From: Psychromarinibacter sediminicola
GTDB lineage: Bacteria > Pseudomonadota > Alphaproteobacteria > Rhodobacterales > Rhodobacteraceae
Assembly: GCF_029168335.1 (NCBI RefSeq)
Contig: NZ_JARGYC010000008.1
Span: forward strand, 33,470 to 97,469
Reading direction: 5' to 3'
DNA: 64,000 nt
This document shows positions 42,059 to 51,791 of the stretch, piece by piece. The translations under genes and the position numbers were made by a program. Position 1 is the first letter of the stretch. Each line of letters opens with the position of its first letter. The notes beneath the pieces are model-generated. The model was not told the DNA's origin, searched no databases, and was given only the letters and a program-made list of their open reading frames with translations.

Positions 42059-43276
42059 TCACTCCTGCGGCACCGCGCCGTCGAGGCTGGCGACGACGCT
42101 GGCAAGCGCGCGGTCGGCGGACAGGTCGGCCAGGGCATAGGCGCCGGTCAGCGCCTCGGGCCCGAGCGCCACGTTCTTCACCACCGCGCCCCCGGAGCCG
42201 GCCGGGCCGTAGGTCTCGCCGGCGACCATGAAATAGACCGACCCGGCATTGCCCGCGCGCAGCGTCGGCGGCTCCTCGGTCTGCGGCAGCACGTATTGCT
42301 CGCCCGCATCGAGGATCTTCTCGAACAGCACCGTCCCGTCGGCCGAACGGACGCGGACCCAGGCCGGCTCCACGGCGAACATGACGACCTGCTGCGGCGC
42401 GTCCTCGACGACCTTGACGGGCGGCGCCGTCTCCTCGGGCGCCGGCGGCGCGGCATCGGCGATCACCGGCGCCTCGGGGGCGGGCGCGGCATCCTTCAGG
42501 GTGCCCACGGCGCGCGGGTCGATGGTGGAGATCGGGCCGTCGCGCGCCGTCAGCACCGGCACCTCCAGCGCCTGCGGCCGGTATAGCCGGTCCATCACGT
42601 CGGCCGGCGGCGCCTCCAGCCCGGCGGTCTCGGTGGGCGCCTCGACCGTGCCGGCGGGCGCCAGGGGGTCGACTTCGGCCACCACGCCGGGGGTCTGGTC
42701 GACCGGGGTCAGCTGAACCTTCTGCATCTGCTGCAGCACGGACCAGCCGCCATAGCCGATCCCCGCCACCAGCAGCACCAGCACGGATAGCGAGCCGAGC
42801 GCCCCCGGCTCGACCCGGGAGAAAAACGGTTCCGCGTGCGGCGCGAAAGGCGTGTTGGGATTTTCGAAAGGATCCCGCGATACGGTGCTGCGGACGGCGC
42901 CGTCGGGTTTCTTGGGTTTCGACTTGCCGGGGCCGGTGATCGGGCCCAGCCCGTGGGTCACCTCGAACTGCCCCTCGCGGCAGAACTGGTCGAACGCCCA
43001 GTCCGGGTCGAGCCCCAGGTAACGCGCGTAGGAGCGGACATAGCCGGACACGAAGCCCGGCGTCTCGAAGGCCGAGGGATCGGCGTTCTCGATGGCGGCG
43101 ATGTAGCTGGCCTTGATCTTCAGCTCGCGCTGAACGTCGAGCAGCGACTTGCCCTTCGTCGCGCGCTCGCCGCGCATGACGTCGCCGAGACGTAGCTCGA
43201 AGTCGTCGAAGCTTTGCAGCCCCGACGATTCGTCAATCGTCGCGTCCGGAGGGGGAGCTGTGCGCCGCCCGATCAT
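42059..43276 (-). CDS. rodZ: RodZ-like cytoskeletal/helix-turn-helix membrane protein
   Basis: 405 residues. The N-terminal HTH_25 domain (about 28-95: LGDVMRGERATKGKSLLDVQ, then LKIKASYIAAIENAD) is followed by a basic linker, one membrane segment (about 158-178), a Pro/Ala-rich periplasmic stretch and a C-terminal DUF4115 domain (about 310-385, AWVRVRSADGTVLFEKILDAG). RodZ links MreB to the cell-wall elongation machinery. The position just upstream of ispG supports the assignment. Confidence 0.85.
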   Translation of the reverse strand: MIGRRTAPPPDATIDESSGLQSFDDFELRLGDVMRGERATKGKSLLDVQRELKIKASYIAAIENADPSAFETPGFVSGYVRSYARYLGLDPDWAFDQFCREGQFEVTHGLGPITGPGKSKPKKPDGAVRSTVSRDPFENPNTPFAPHAEPFFSRVEPGALGSLSVLVLLVAGIGYGGWSVLQQMQKVQLTPVDQTPGVVAEVDPLAPAGTVEAPTETAGLEAPPADVMDRLYRPQALEVPVLTARDGPISTIDPRAVGTLKDAAPAPEAPVIADAAPPAPEETAPPVKVVEDAPQQVVMFAVEPAWVRVRSADGTVLFEKILDAGEQYVLPQTEEPPTLRAGNAGSVYFMVAGETYGPAGSGGAVVKNVALGPEALTGAYALADLSADRALASVVASLDGAVPQE

Positions 43277-43387
43277 GCCCCATGTTACCCTTTGGCGTCC
43301 CTGAGCGGCCCGTGGGCGATTCGCCCCGGACCTGCGCTATTAGCAACACGCTAACACAGCCGGGGCGTCAATGCACTTTTAGAACAT

Positions 43388-44611
43388 TCAGGCGGAGAGC
43401 TCGGCGCGATTCAGCGCACAATGCGACCACAGATCATCGAGCGCATCCACCAGGCGATTCATCTCGTCGGGGCCATGCACCGGCGACGGCGTGAAGCGCA
43501 GACGCTCGGTCCCGCGGGGCACCGTCGGATAGTTGATCGGCTGCACGTAGATGCCGTGCTGGTCCAGCAGCATGTCCGAAATCAGCTTGGTGTGCACCGG
43601 ATCGCCGACGATGACCGGCACGATATGCGAGCCGTGGTCGATGAAGGGCAGCCCCAGCGCGCGCAGCCGGGTCTTGAGGATCTTCGCCTGGGTCTGGTGC
43701 CGCTCGCGCAGCTCCTGGTCGGTCTTCAGATGCCGGACCGAGGCCGCGGCGCCCGCCGCGACCGCCGGCGGCAGCGACGTCGTGAAGATGAAGCCCGGCG
43801 CGTAAGACCTTATCGCGTCGCACATTTTCGCGCTGGCCGCGATATAGCCGCCATGCACGCCGAAGGCCTTGCCGAGCGTGCCGTTGATGATGTCGATGCG
43901 GTGCATCAGCCGGTCGCGCTCGGCCACGCCGCCGCCGCGGGGGCCGTACATGCCGACGGCGTGCACCTCGTCCAGGTAGGTCAGTGCGCCGAATTCGTCG
44001 GCCAGGTCGCAGATCGCCTCGATCGGGCCGAAATCGCCATCCATCGAATAGACCGACTCGAAGGCGATCAGCTTGGGCGCGGCGGGGTCGTCGGCGGCCA
44101 GCTTGGCGCGCAGATCGTCGACGTCGTTATGCTTGAAGATGCGCTTGGCGCCGCCGTTGCGGCGGATGCCCTCGATCATCGAGGCGTGGTTCAGCTCGTC
44201 GGAATAGACGATCAGGCCGGGAAACAGTTTGGGCAGCGTGCTCAGAGTGGCATCGTTCGCGATATAGGCCGAGGTGAAGAGCAGCGCCGCTTCCTTGCCG
44301 TGGAGATCCGACAGTTCGGCCTCCAGCGCCTTGTGATAGACGGTGGTGCCGGAGATGTTGCGGGTGCCGCCGGAACCGGCGCCGGTGGCGTCGATCGCCT
44401 CGTGCATCGCGCTCAGCACCACCGGATGCTGGCCCATGCCGAGATAGTCGTTGCCGCACCAGACGGTGACCGGCTGCTCGGTGCCGTCCGACTTCACCCA
44501 GGTCGCGTGGGGAAAGGCGCCCCGCTTGCGCTCGATATCGATAAAGGTCCTGTAGCGGCCTTCGTCATGCAGCCGCTGCAGAGCCGTGTCGAGATGCGCT
44601 TGATAGTCCAA
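43388..44611 (-). CDS. hemA: 5-aminolevulinate synthase
   Basis: 407 residues, collinear with Rhodobacter HemA from the first residues ([20 protein letters not shown]) to the end ([10 protein letters not shown]). It condenses glycine and succinyl-CoA, the first committed step of tetrapyrrole synthesis in alphaproteobacteria. The PLP lysine is in [26 protein letters not shown] and the HASMIEG loop are typical of the alpha-oxoamine synthase family. The start codon is TTG: the homologous start aligns exactly with TTG at 44611, no in-frame ATG lies nearby, and GGGGGA is about 6-7 bases upstream. A serine palmitoyltransferase assignment is not supported. Confidence 0.96.
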   Translation of the reverse strand: MDYQAHLDTALQRLHDEGRYRTFIDIERKRGAFPHATWVKSDGTEQPVTVWCGNDYLGMGQHPVVLSAMHEAIDATGAGSGGTRNISGTTVYHKALEAELSDLHGKEAALLFTSAYIANDATLSTLPKLFPGLIVYSDELNHASMIEGIRRNGGAKRIFKHNDVDDLRAKLAADDPAAPKLIAFESVYSMDGDFGPIEAICDLADEFGALTYLDEVHAVGMYGPRGGGVAERDRLMHRIDIINGTLGKAFGVHGGYIAASAKMCDAIRSYAPGFIFTTSLPPAVAAGAAASVRHLKTDQELRERHQTQAKILKTRLRALGLPFIDHGSHIVPVIVGDPVHTKLISDMLLDQHGIYVQPINYPTVPRGTERLRFTPSPVHGPDEMNRLVDALDDLWSHCALNRAELSA

Positions 44612-44729
44612 CGTGATTCCCCCGCGCTCTTGGATTTGTTCTGTTTAATGGCTTCGTGCTCATATTCCAATCACGGAACATGACGGTGATACGTTTTGCC
44701 GCCCCGCCGTCGTCCCGCAATGATCTGCG

Positions 44730-45308
44730 TCAATCGGCGACCGCGATCCGGCAATCGCGTGCGCCGGCCTGCGCGTTGCACTCGGCCACGGCCTGGGCCT
44801 GGGCGTCGCCGCCCGTCCCGATGCCGTAGGCGCCGGTCGAGGCGGACAGCGCGATCGCCTTGGGGCCGTCGCTTTCGGCATAGTCGGCGAAGGCCGCCGT
44901 CGCGTCCTGCGACAGCTGGAACGTGCGCGGCTGGTAGCCCCGGGGGAAGAGCTGCGCGGCGACGACGCAGGCCTCCGTTCCGGGCTGCTTCGCCTGCGAA
45001 CAGGCCGCGAGCGCGGCGCGGCTGGCCGTCTGTACGTCGTGGAAGTTGAACGCGCCCTGCAGGGACTCCGACATCAGCCCCTCCTCCGGCGAAAACGCGA
45101 TGGCGCCGTAATAGCTGAAATCGTTGCTGCGCACGAGGATGTCCACGATCTCGGCGTCCTTCTCGTTCAGGCCGGCGCCGGGGTTCACGGCCACGCTGAC
45201 CGCGTCGCCGAACAGCATCGGCGCGGCCGTCTCGCCGTCGATGGGCTGAGCGGCGGCAAGAGCGGGCAGGACGAGGGCCGCCGCGAGCGAAAGCAGTGTG
45301 AGGCGCAT
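44730..45308 (-). CDS. secreted DUF4189-like protein
   Basis: 192 residues with a signal peptide (MRLTLLSLAAALVLPALAAA). Two half-repeats resemble DUF4189: YYGAIAFSPEEG followed by ALAACSQAK and ACVVAAQL; and KAIALSASTG followed by AVAECNAQAG and DCRIAV. Paired cysteines suggest disulfides in the periplasm. The function is unknown. GGGAG precedes the ATG at 45308. It lies upstream of hemA on the same strand with 118 bases between. Confidence 0.6.
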   Translation of the reverse strand: MRLTLLSLAAALVLPALAAAQPIDGETAAPMLFGDAVSVAVNPGAGLNEKDAEIVDILVRSNDFSYYGAIAFSPEEGLMSESLQGAFNFHDVQTASRAALAACSQAKQPGTEACVVAAQLFPRGYQPRTFQLSQDATAAFADYAESDGPKAIALSASTGAYGIGTGGDAQAQAVAECNAQAGARDCRIAVAD

Positions 45309-45440
45309 GACATCTCCCATTGGCGCGGACCAGACAGTGCCCTCTCTAGCGTGCCTCACGCAACCGATCCACCCGTCTCACTGGACAGTGACCGGCACGG
45401 TGATAGCCTGCCGCCGGACTCTTACGGGAAGGATAACGAC

Positions 45441-46820
45441 ATGAGCCTCGACGCCGTCCTCGCTCGCATCGACGACGACTTGCCCGCCGCGCTGGACCGT
45501 CTGAAGGCGTTGCTGCGCATCCCGTCGATCTCGACCGACCCGGCCTATTCCGCCGAGTGCGACGCGGCGGCGGACCGGCTGGTGGCGGAGCTGGAATCGC
45601 TGGGCGCGAAGGCCGAGAAGCGGCCGACCGACGGTCACCCGATGGTCGTGGGGTACGGCGGCTCGGGGGGGCCGCATCTTCTGTTCTACGGGCATTACGA
45701 TGTGCAGCCCGTCGATCCGCTGGCGCTGTGGAACCGCGACCCGTTCGATCCGCAGGTCGAGGACACGCCGAACGGCAAGGTGATCCGCGGCCGCGGCGCC
45801 TGCGACGACAAGGGCCAGCTGATGACCTTCATCGAGGCCTGCCGGGCCTGGGTCGCGGTGCATGGCGACCTGCCCTGCCGGATCACCTTCTTTCTGGAGG
45901 GCGAGGAGGAATCCGGCTCGCCCTCGCTGGTGCCGTTCCTGCGCGCCAACCGCGAGGAGCTGAGCCGCCCGGATATCGCGCTGATCTGCGACACCGGGAT
46001 GTTCGACGAACAAACCCCGGCGATCGCCACCATGCTGCGCGGCCTTCTGGGCGAGGAAGTCACCATCACCGGCCCGGACAAGGATCTGCATTCCGGGATG
46101 TATGGCGGCATCGCGATGAACCCGGTGCGCGTGCTGGCCAAGATCATCGCGGCGCTGCATGACGACGACGGGCGGATCACGGTCCCCGGCTTCTACGACG
46201 GCGTGCCGGAGCTGCCCGATGCGATCCGCGCACAGTGGGAGGGGCTGGGCTTCGACGCCGAACGTTTCCTGGGCGGCGTCGGGCTGTCGCAGCCGGCGGG
46301 CGAGCGGGACCGGACCGGCCTGGAGATGATCTGGTCGCGCCCGACCTGCGAGGTGAACGGCATCTCGGGCGGCTACGAGGGCGACGGGTTCAAGACCGTC
46401 CTGCCGTCGAAGGCCAGCGCCAAGATCAGCTTCCGGCTGGTCGGCACGCAGGATCCGTTCGTCATCCGCGAGAATTTCCGCGAGATGGTCCGGGCGATGC
46501 TGCCGCCGGACTGCAGCGTCGACTTCACGCCGCACGGGGCATCGCCCGCATCGGTCATGCTGACCGACGACCCCGCCTTCGAAAAGGCCCGCGCGGCGCT
46601 GTCCGAGGAGTGGCCGAACCCCGCCGCCTTCATCGGCTGCGGCGGCTCGATTCCCATCGCGGGCTATTTCAAGACGATCCTCGGTCTCGATTCGCTTCTG
46701 ATCGGCTTCTCGCGCGACGACGACCAGATCCACAGCCCCAACGAAAAATACGACCTTGAAAGCTTCCATCTCGGTGCCCGGAGCTGGGCGCGGGTGCTGG
46801 ACGCGCTGGCGAAGGAGTAG
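45441..46820 (+). CDS. M20-family metallopeptidase (dipeptidase-like)
   Basis: 459 residues. The metal-binding motifs are FYGHYDVQPVDP, GRGACDDKGQLM and EGEEESGSPSL, with a lid-domain histidine in DKDLHSGMYGG. This pattern is that of the CNDP-like dipeptidase branch of M20, not DapE or ArgE. It should hydrolyse dipeptides or N-acyl amino acids in the cytoplasm. GGGAAGGA precedes the ATG. It is followed by a small monooxygenase gene only four bases later, so they form an operon. Confidence 0.9.
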   Translation: MSLDAVLARIDDDLPAALDRLKALLRIPSISTDPAYSAECDAAADRLVAELESLGAKAEKRPTDGHPMVVGYGGSGGPHLLFYGHYDVQPVDPLALWNRDPFDPQVEDTPNGKVIRGRGACDDKGQLMTFIEACRAWVAVHGDLPCRITFFLEGEEESGSPSLVPFLRANREELSRPDIALICDTGMFDEQTPAIATMLRGLLGEEVTITGPDKDLHSGMYGGIAMNPVRVLAKIIAALHDDDGRITVPGFYDGVPELPDAIRAQWEGLGFDAERFLGGVGLSQPAGERDRTGLEMIWSRPTCEVNGISGGYEGDGFKTVLPSKASAKISFRLVGTQDPFVIRENFREMVRAMLPPDCSVDFTPHGASPASVMLTDDPAFEKARAALSEEWPNPAAFIGCGGSIPIAGYFKTILGLDSLLIGFSRDDDQIHSPNEKYDLESFHLGARSWARVLDALAKE

Positions 46821-46824
46821 GACC

Positions 46825-47124
46825 ATGCTGGTTGTCACAGGTGTCACGCGGATCGCCGAGACGGATGCCCCCGCCGCCCGCGCGGCCGCCGCGAAAGTAG
46901 CCGCGCTGACACGGACGGAGGACGGCTGTTTCACCTATGCGTTCTACGAGGATGTCGAGGTGCCCGGCCGGTTCCGCGTCTACGAGGAATGGCGCGACGA
47001 AGCGGCGCTGCGGGCGCATCTGGCCACGGCGCATATCGCCGAGTTCCGCGAGGTGATCGGCGGGCTCGAGGTGCTGGAGCGCGACATCAAGATGCTGAAG
47101 GGCTGCACGGAAGAGCCGCTCTGA
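46825..47124 (+). CDS. antibiotic biosynthesis monooxygenase (ABM) domain protein
   Basis: 99 residues, a single ABM ferredoxin-like domain: GCFTYAFYEDVEVPGRFRVYEEW, then a DEAALRAHLATAHIAEF segment with the usual histidine. Such proteins act as quinol oxygenases or heme-degrading enzymes, or have no known substrate. The ribosome-binding site GGAG overlaps the end of the M20 peptidase gene. The role beside a dipeptidase is unclear. Confidence 0.85.
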   Translation: MLVVTGVTRIAETDAPAARAAAAKVAALTRTEDGCFTYAFYEDVEVPGRFRVYEEWRDEAALRAHLATAHIAEFREVIGGLEVLERDIKMLKGCTEEPL

Positions 47125-47382
47125 CGGATCGGCGCGGGTTTCGGCTCTGCGCGGCGGTGCGTTTCCCGCACCGGCCGCAGGACCGCGACGCGCCAGGCCG
47201 AAACGGTCGACGGGCCGCGCAAGTGTCCCGCCGGCCAGCATTTTCCGTTTGTCCCGGAGATCCGGCGCGGGCGTGACCGAGGCCAGCCCTGGCGTCGCGC
47301 GGACAAGCACGCGCGCGCCCGGCGCCACCCTGTCGATCAGGGCGCGCAGGCGAGCCATTCGTCCGAGATGTCGGGATGGGAA

Positions 47383-47459
47383 TGGCGCGGTTGACGGGGC
47401 TCGAACCCGCGACCCCCGGCGTGACAGGCCGGTACTCTAACCAACTGAGCTACAACCGC
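47383..47459 (-). tRNA. tRNA-Asp (GTC)
   Basis: The minus strand folds as a tRNA: acceptor GCGGTTG pairs with CAACCGC, D-arm GCTCAGTTGGTTAGAGT, anticodon stem CCGGC/GCCGG with loop CTGTCAC (anticodon GTC), T-arm GGTTCGAACCC, discriminator G and encoded CCA (plus-strand TGG at 47383-47385). Confidence 0.95.
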
Positions 47460-47775
47460 GTGCCGACGGGAGATAGGCAAAACGCCGACGGGCGTCAAGC
47501 GACTTTCTGGGCGACCAGTCGGGAAATCTCGGTCGCCGCCGGCCGGCGGTCCGGGCGCGCGGCGAGGCGCCTCGGGCACGGCCCCGGACCGCGCGCCCGG
47601 GAACGTCGGAGAGTGCCGTTAAGACGCGCTTCACTCCCACCGTGCAACAACCTCCCCGAACGGCCGGCGATTCGACCCGGCAGGCAGCCAAGCGGAGAGG
47701 CATCTTGCGCAATAGCACCCCCCTGACCGACCCGGCCAACGCACGCGGCACGGCGCTTCTGCGAGCGGGGGCGTG
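47460..47775. other. gene-free stretch before the chemotaxis operon
   Basis: 316 bases between the tRNA-Asp 5' end and cheD. I see no supportable gene. It must hold the promoters for tRNA-Asp (reading left) and the che operon (reading right), but no convincing -35/-10 or sigma-28 pattern is evident. A GC-rich inverted segment around CCGGGCGCG / CGCGCCCGG lies near 47552-47600. Confidence 0.5.
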
Positions 47776-48327
47776 ATGGAACCCGGGGCAAAGGTCGTCA
47801 CCGTGATGCAGGGGGAGCTGTCGGTCTCCGGCGACCCGACCGTGGTCATGTCCTGCATCCTCGGCTCCTGCGTGGCGACCTGTCTCTACGACCCGTCGGC
47901 GCGGGTGGGCGGCATGAATCACATCCTGCTGCCCGGCCGGCGCGGCGAGGCGGTGGCGCATAACAAGTTCGGCGTCTTCGCGATGGAAACGCTGATCAAC
48001 GAACTGATGCATATCGGCGCGCGCAAACCGAAGCTGGTGGCCAAGATCTTCGGCGGCGCCAGCACCTTCGACAACGGGCTGGCCATCGGCGCGGCGAACG
48101 CCGCCTTCGTGCGCGACTTCCTGGAGACCGAATCGATCCCGATCGCCGCCGAAAGCATCGGCGGTCGCCAGGCGCGGCGCGTCCGGTTCTTCCCCGAAAG
48201 CGGCCACGCCAAGCAGCTTCTGACGGCCGAGGCGGTGCCCGCCGAGGAACTGCGCCCGCAGAAACCCGCCCGCGACCGGCGCCCCGCCGTCCCGCCCGGC
48301 GGTTCCGGGGAGGTCGAGCTCTTTTGA
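47776..48327 (+). CDS. cheD: chemoreceptor glutamine deamidase CheD
   Basis: 183 residues. CheD deamidates glutamines on chemoreceptors. The catalytic pair is present: Cys in ILGSCVATC (C32) and His in GGMNHILLP (H49), with the usual FGGAS motif further on. A disordered C-terminal extension ends in GEVELF, similar to the end of the small protein at 53061. A GTG sits one codon upstream of the chosen ATG. It is the first gene of the operon. Confidence 0.92.
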   Translation: MEPGAKVVTVMQGELSVSGDPTVVMSCILGSCVATCLYDPSARVGGMNHILLPGRRGEAVAHNKFGVFAMETLINELMHIGARKPKLVAKIFGGASTFDNGLAIGAANAAFVRDFLETESIPIAAESIGGRQARRVRFFPESGHAKQLLTAEAVPAEELRPQKPARDRRPAVPPGGSGEVELF

Positions 48328-48487
48328 AACCCGATGCGATTAACGGCTCCTTAGAGAAGAGGATGCAAACCTACCCCGAACAGACACCCCGTGGAGGGTG
48401 CGCAGGACGGCAACCGCGGCCCGCCGCCCGCCGGTCCGCTCCGCGCAGCCCCCTCCGCGCCCAACAGACGGCCAGGAGCCGACGCAA

Positions 48488-48790
48488 ATGACCGCAACCG
48501 ACGACACGACCCTCCTCGAGGTTCCGCCCAAACTGAAAAGCGCGGAAGCGCAGCCGCTGCACGAGATGCTGGCGGACCGCCGCGGCCGCCCCGTGGCGCT
48601 GGACTTCGCGGCGGTCACCCAGCTGGGCACGCAGTGCCTGCAGGTGCTCGCCGCCGCGCATCAGACCTGGCAGGCCGAAGGCACCCCGTTCGAGATCAGG
48701 AACATGTCCGACGAGATCCGGGACGGGCTGCTGCCGTGCGGTCTGCAACCGGCGCAGATCGGCGCAAAGGAGGCGCAGCATGACGCTTAA
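48488..48790 (+). CDS. STAS-domain protein of the chemotaxis operon
   Basis: 100 residues, one STAS domain: LDFAAVTQLGTQCLQVLAAA is the phospho-acceptor region, with T in place of the usual S in the loop. STAS proteins are small partner-switch or scaffold proteins; one is often found just before cheY and cheA in alphaproteobacteria. AGGAG lies upstream of the ATG. It overlaps cheY by 11 bases, so the two are translationally coupled. Confidence 0.8.
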   Translation: MTATDDTTLLEVPPKLKSAEAQPLHEMLADRRGRPVALDFAAVTQLGTQCLQVLAAAHQTWQAEGTPFEIRNMSDEIRDGLLPCGLQPAQIGAKEAQHDA

Positions 48791-49145
48791 GGTATTGGCG
48801 ATCGACGATTCCCGCACGATGCGCGACCTGCTGCAGGTCTCGCTCACCGAATCCGGCTTCGACATCACCCTGGCCGAGGACGGGATCGACGGGCTCGACA
48901 AGCTGGAGACGGCCGAACCCGACGTGGTGATCACCGACATCAACATGCCGCGGCTCGACGGGTTCGGCGTGATCGAGGCGGTGCGCGCCCGCGCCGATCA
49001 CCGCGCCACGCCGATCCTCGTGCTGACCACCGAAAGCTCGCCGGAGATGAAGTCCCGCGCCCGCACCGCCGGCGCCACCGGCTGGATCGTGAAACCGTTC
49101 GACGACGTGGCGCTGGCCTCCGCCATCCACCGCGTCACGGCCTGA
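48780..49145 (+). CDS. cheY: response regulator CheY (first copy)
   Basis: 121 residues, a single receiver domain. The acidic pair D9/D10, phospho-acceptor D53 (VVITDINMPRLDG), the conserved T/S in VLTTESS and K in VKPFDD are all present. Phosphorylated by CheA, it would bind the flagellar switch or act as a phosphate sink. It overlaps the STAS gene and precedes cheA by nine bases. Confidence 0.93.
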   Translation: MTLKVLAIDDSRTMRDLLQVSLTESGFDITLAEDGIDGLDKLETAEPDVVITDINMPRLDGFGVIEAVRARADHRATPILVLTTESSPEMKSRARTAGATGWIVKPFDDVALASAIHRVTA

Positions 49146-49154
49146 GGGAGCGTC

Positions 49155-51323
49155 ATGAGCAAGACCGACGAACTGCGCACCACCTTCTTCCAGGAGGCCG
49201 AGGATCTGCTGGAGCAGCTGACCGACGGGCTGGAAGAGCTGTCATGCGGCGACGCCGACCCGGAAACCGTCAACTCGGTGTTCCGCGCCGTGCATTCGAT
49301 CAAGGGCGGCGCCGGCGCCTTCGCGCTCGAGGCGATCGTCCGGTTCGCGCACCGGTTCGAGAACGTGCTCGACGCGCTGCGATCGGGCGAACTGGCGATG
49401 TCGGGGGCCGTGCTGGACGTCCTCATGCGATCCTCCGACCACCTGACGGTCCTGCTGGAGACCGCGCGCGACGGCACGCTGGAAGAGGACGACCCGGCCG
49501 GCGAGCCGTTGCTGGCCGAACTCATGGGCCTGACCGGCGCGACCGAGTCGCCCGCCGACAGCACCGACGAGGTCGACTTCACCCCGATGACCATGGCGCT
49601 GGACGACCTGTCCGGGCCCGGCCCGTCGGAGTTGCGCTTCCATATCGGGTTCCGCCCGCATGACGCGCTGTTCCGGAGCGGGAACGAGCCGGTCTTCCTG
49701 CTGCGGGACGTCTGCGCGCTGGGCGAGGCCGAGGTGCAGTGCGACCTCTCCGGCCTGCCGGATTTCGACTCGCTCGACACCGAGGCCAGCTACCTGGCCT
49801 GGCAGATCGCGTTGCAGACCGAGGCGTCGGACAGCGCGGTTCACGAGGTGTTCGAGTTCGTCGACGGCCTGTGCGACCTGACGGTCGACCAGGACGGCGT
49901 CGAGCCACTGCCCGACCTGCCCTCCCTCGATCCACCGTCAGGGCCGGGGGCCGACCCAGAGGAGTCCGCTCCGACCCCTGAGCCTGCCGCGGCCGCGTAT
50001 CCGCCGCCCGCCGCCGCAACGGCAGCCTCCCCGGCGGCGGCTTCGCCCGAAGCGGCCCGCGCGTCCGGCGCCGCGCGCCCCGAGGCCGCCGGCAAGTCCG
50101 CGCCGCCGCAACCGGTCGCCTCGACGATCCGCGTCGACCTGCACCGCATCGACCGGATGATCAACCTCGTCGGCGAGTTGGTGATCAACCAGGCGATGCT
50201 GACGCAGGCCGTAAAGCGCGACGGAATCGCCCAGGGCAGCGACGCCGATGTCGGCCTGGAGGAGCTGCGCACGCTGACGCGGCAGATCCAGGACAGCGTC
50301 ATGGCGATACGGGCGCAGCCGGTGAAAGCGCTGTTCCAGCGCATGTCGCGCATCGCCCGGGAGGCGGGCAGCGAGACCGGCAAGACGCTGCGCATGGTGA
50401 CCGAGGGCGCGGCGACCGAGATCGACAAGACCGTCATCGAGAAACTGGCGGACCCGCTGACGCACATGATCCGCAATGCGGTGGACCACGGTCTGGAAAA
50501 CGCGGAGGACCGGATCGCCGCGGGCAAGACCCCCGAAGGCTCGATCCGCCTCTCCGCCGCCCATCTGTCGGGCCGTGTCGTCATCGAGATCAGCGACGAC
50601 GGCGCCGGAATCAACCGCGACAAGGTCCGCGAGATCGCCGAGGAAAAGGGCCTAATCGCGCCCGATGCGCAGCTGACGCCGAACGACGTCGACAACCTGA
50701 TCTTCCAGCCCGGTTTCTCCACGGCCAACGAACTGACGGCGCTGTCCGGCCGGGGCGTGGGCATGGATGTGGTGAAGAAATCGATCCAGTCGCTCGGCGG
50801 CCGCGTCTCCATCTCCTCGGAACCGGGCGACGGAAGTACCTTTTCGATCGTGCTGCCGCTGACACTCGCGGTCCTCGACGGCATGGTGATCGAGGTCGGC
50901 GGCCAGACCGTCGTGATCCCGATCTCGGCGATTCTCGAAACGATGCGCGTGCCGACCGAACAGGTCTTCCAGCTCGGAACGAACAACGCCGTCGTCCGCC
51001 TGCGCGGCGCCTATGTGCCGATCGTCGATGTCGGCGCGGTCATGGGCTACCGCGCGCCCGTCGCGCCCGATGGCGAGCATGTCATCCTGCTGGTCGAGAC
51101 GGCGGACGGCGTGCGCGCGGCCCTCTTGATCGACGCGATCCACGATCAGCGACAGGTCGTCATCAAGGGGCTCGAGGAGAATTACGGCCAGGTGCCGGGC
51201 GTCGCCGCGGCCACGATCCTGGGCGACGGCCGCATCGCGCTGATTCTCGATCCCTCCGCCATCGTCGGCCACACCGGCGCCGGCGGCGGCGCCGCCCTTT
51301 CCACCCCCCTAGCCGCGGAGTGA
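49155..51323 (+). CDS. cheA: chemotaxis histidine kinase CheA
   Basis: 722 residues. Domains in order: HPt (about 1-110, phospho-His H47 in AVHSIKGGAGAF), a CheY-binding P2-like region (about 140-255), a Pro/Ala linker, dimerisation (about 320-385, VDLHRIDRMINLVGELVINQ), ATPase (about 390-570: HMIRNAVDHGLE, DDGAGINRDKV, GRGVGMDVVKKS) and a CheW-like regulatory domain (about 575-705). It couples receptor state to CheY phosphorylation. It lies three bases upstream of cheW. Confidence 0.96.
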   Translation: MSKTDELRTTFFQEAEDLLEQLTDGLEELSCGDADPETVNSVFRAVHSIKGGAGAFALEAIVRFAHRFENVLDALRSGELAMSGAVLDVLMRSSDHLTVLLETARDGTLEEDDPAGEPLLAELMGLTGATESPADSTDEVDFTPMTMALDDLSGPGPSELRFHIGFRPHDALFRSGNEPVFLLRDVCALGEAEVQCDLSGLPDFDSLDTEASYLAWQIALQTEASDSAVHEVFEFVDGLCDLTVDQDGVEPLPDLPSLDPPSGPGADPEESAPTPEPAAAAYPPPAAATAASPAAASPEAARASGAARPEAAGKSAPPQPVASTIRVDLHRIDRMINLVGELVINQAMLTQAVKRDGIAQGSDADVGLEELRTLTRQIQDSVMAIRAQPVKALFQRMSRIAREAGSETGKTLRMVTEGAATEIDKTVIEKLADPLTHMIRNAVDHGLENAEDRIAAGKTPEGSIRLSAAHLSGRVVIEISDDGAGINRDKVREIAEEKGLIAPDAQLTPNDVDNLIFQPGFSTANELTALSGRGVGMDVVKKSIQSLGGRVSISSEPGDGSTFSIVLPLTLAVLDGMVIEVGGQTVVIPISAILETMRVPTEQVFQLGTNNAVVRLRGAYVPIVDVGAVMGYRAPVAPDGEHVILLVETADGVRAALLIDAIHDQRQVVIKGLEENYGQVPGVAAATILGDGRIALILDPSAIVGHTGAGGGAALSTPLAAE

Positions 51324-51326
51324 GCC

Positions 51327-51791
51327 ATGGCAGACCCGACCGAAACCGACGCCGAAGACGTCAACGAACTCATCGCCTTCCGCATCGCGGAACAGGATTT
51401 CTGCTTCAATATCATGTCGGTGCGCGAGATCCGGGGATGGACCCCCGCGACCATCATTCCGCATGCCCCAAGCTACGTGCGCGGCGTCATCAACCTGCGC
51501 GGAGCCGTGGTGCCGATCGTCGACCTGGCGGCCCGGCTGGGGCTCGAGGTCCCCGAACCCACGGCGCGGAACGTGATCATCATCACCCAGATCGACGGTC
51601 CGATCGTCGGGCTACTGGTCGATGCCGTGTCGGACATCCTGTCGGCCTCGGCGAAAGAGGTGCAGCCAACCCCCGACGTCGCGGCGAACGGCTCGGAGTT
51701 CCTGTCGGGCATCATTACTCGGGAGGACAAGATGATCCGGCTGCTGAACCTGGCGGCGATCCTGCCCGAGACCGTCGTGGCGGCCGCATGA
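51327..51791 (+). CDS. cheW: chemotaxis adaptor CheW
   Basis: 154 residues, a single CheW domain: FRIAEQDFCFNIMSVREIRG, PSYVRGVINLRGAVVPIVDL and the C-terminal LLNLAAILP. It bridges chemoreceptors and CheA. Its stop overlaps the cheR ATG (ATGA at 51788-51791). Confidence 0.95.
   Translation: MADPTETDAEDVNELIAFRIAEQDFCFNIMSVREIRGWTPATIIPHAPSYVRGVINLRGAVVPIVDLAARLGLEVPEPTARNVIIITQIDGPIVGLLVDAVSDILSASAKEVQPTPDVAANGSEFLSGIITREDKMIRLLNLAAILPETVVAAA

Noticed and set aside
43388..44611. Serine palmitoyltransferase candidate for the sphingolipid pathway
   Set aside because: It belongs to the same alpha-oxoamine synthase family, but the sequence is collinear with Rhodobacter 5-aminolevulinate synthase from end to end, so it is hemA.
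46669..47358. Minus-strand frame beginning in the gap after the ABM gene
   Set aside because: No family features, no good ribosome-binding site, and two thirds of it lies opposite the ABM and M20 genes.
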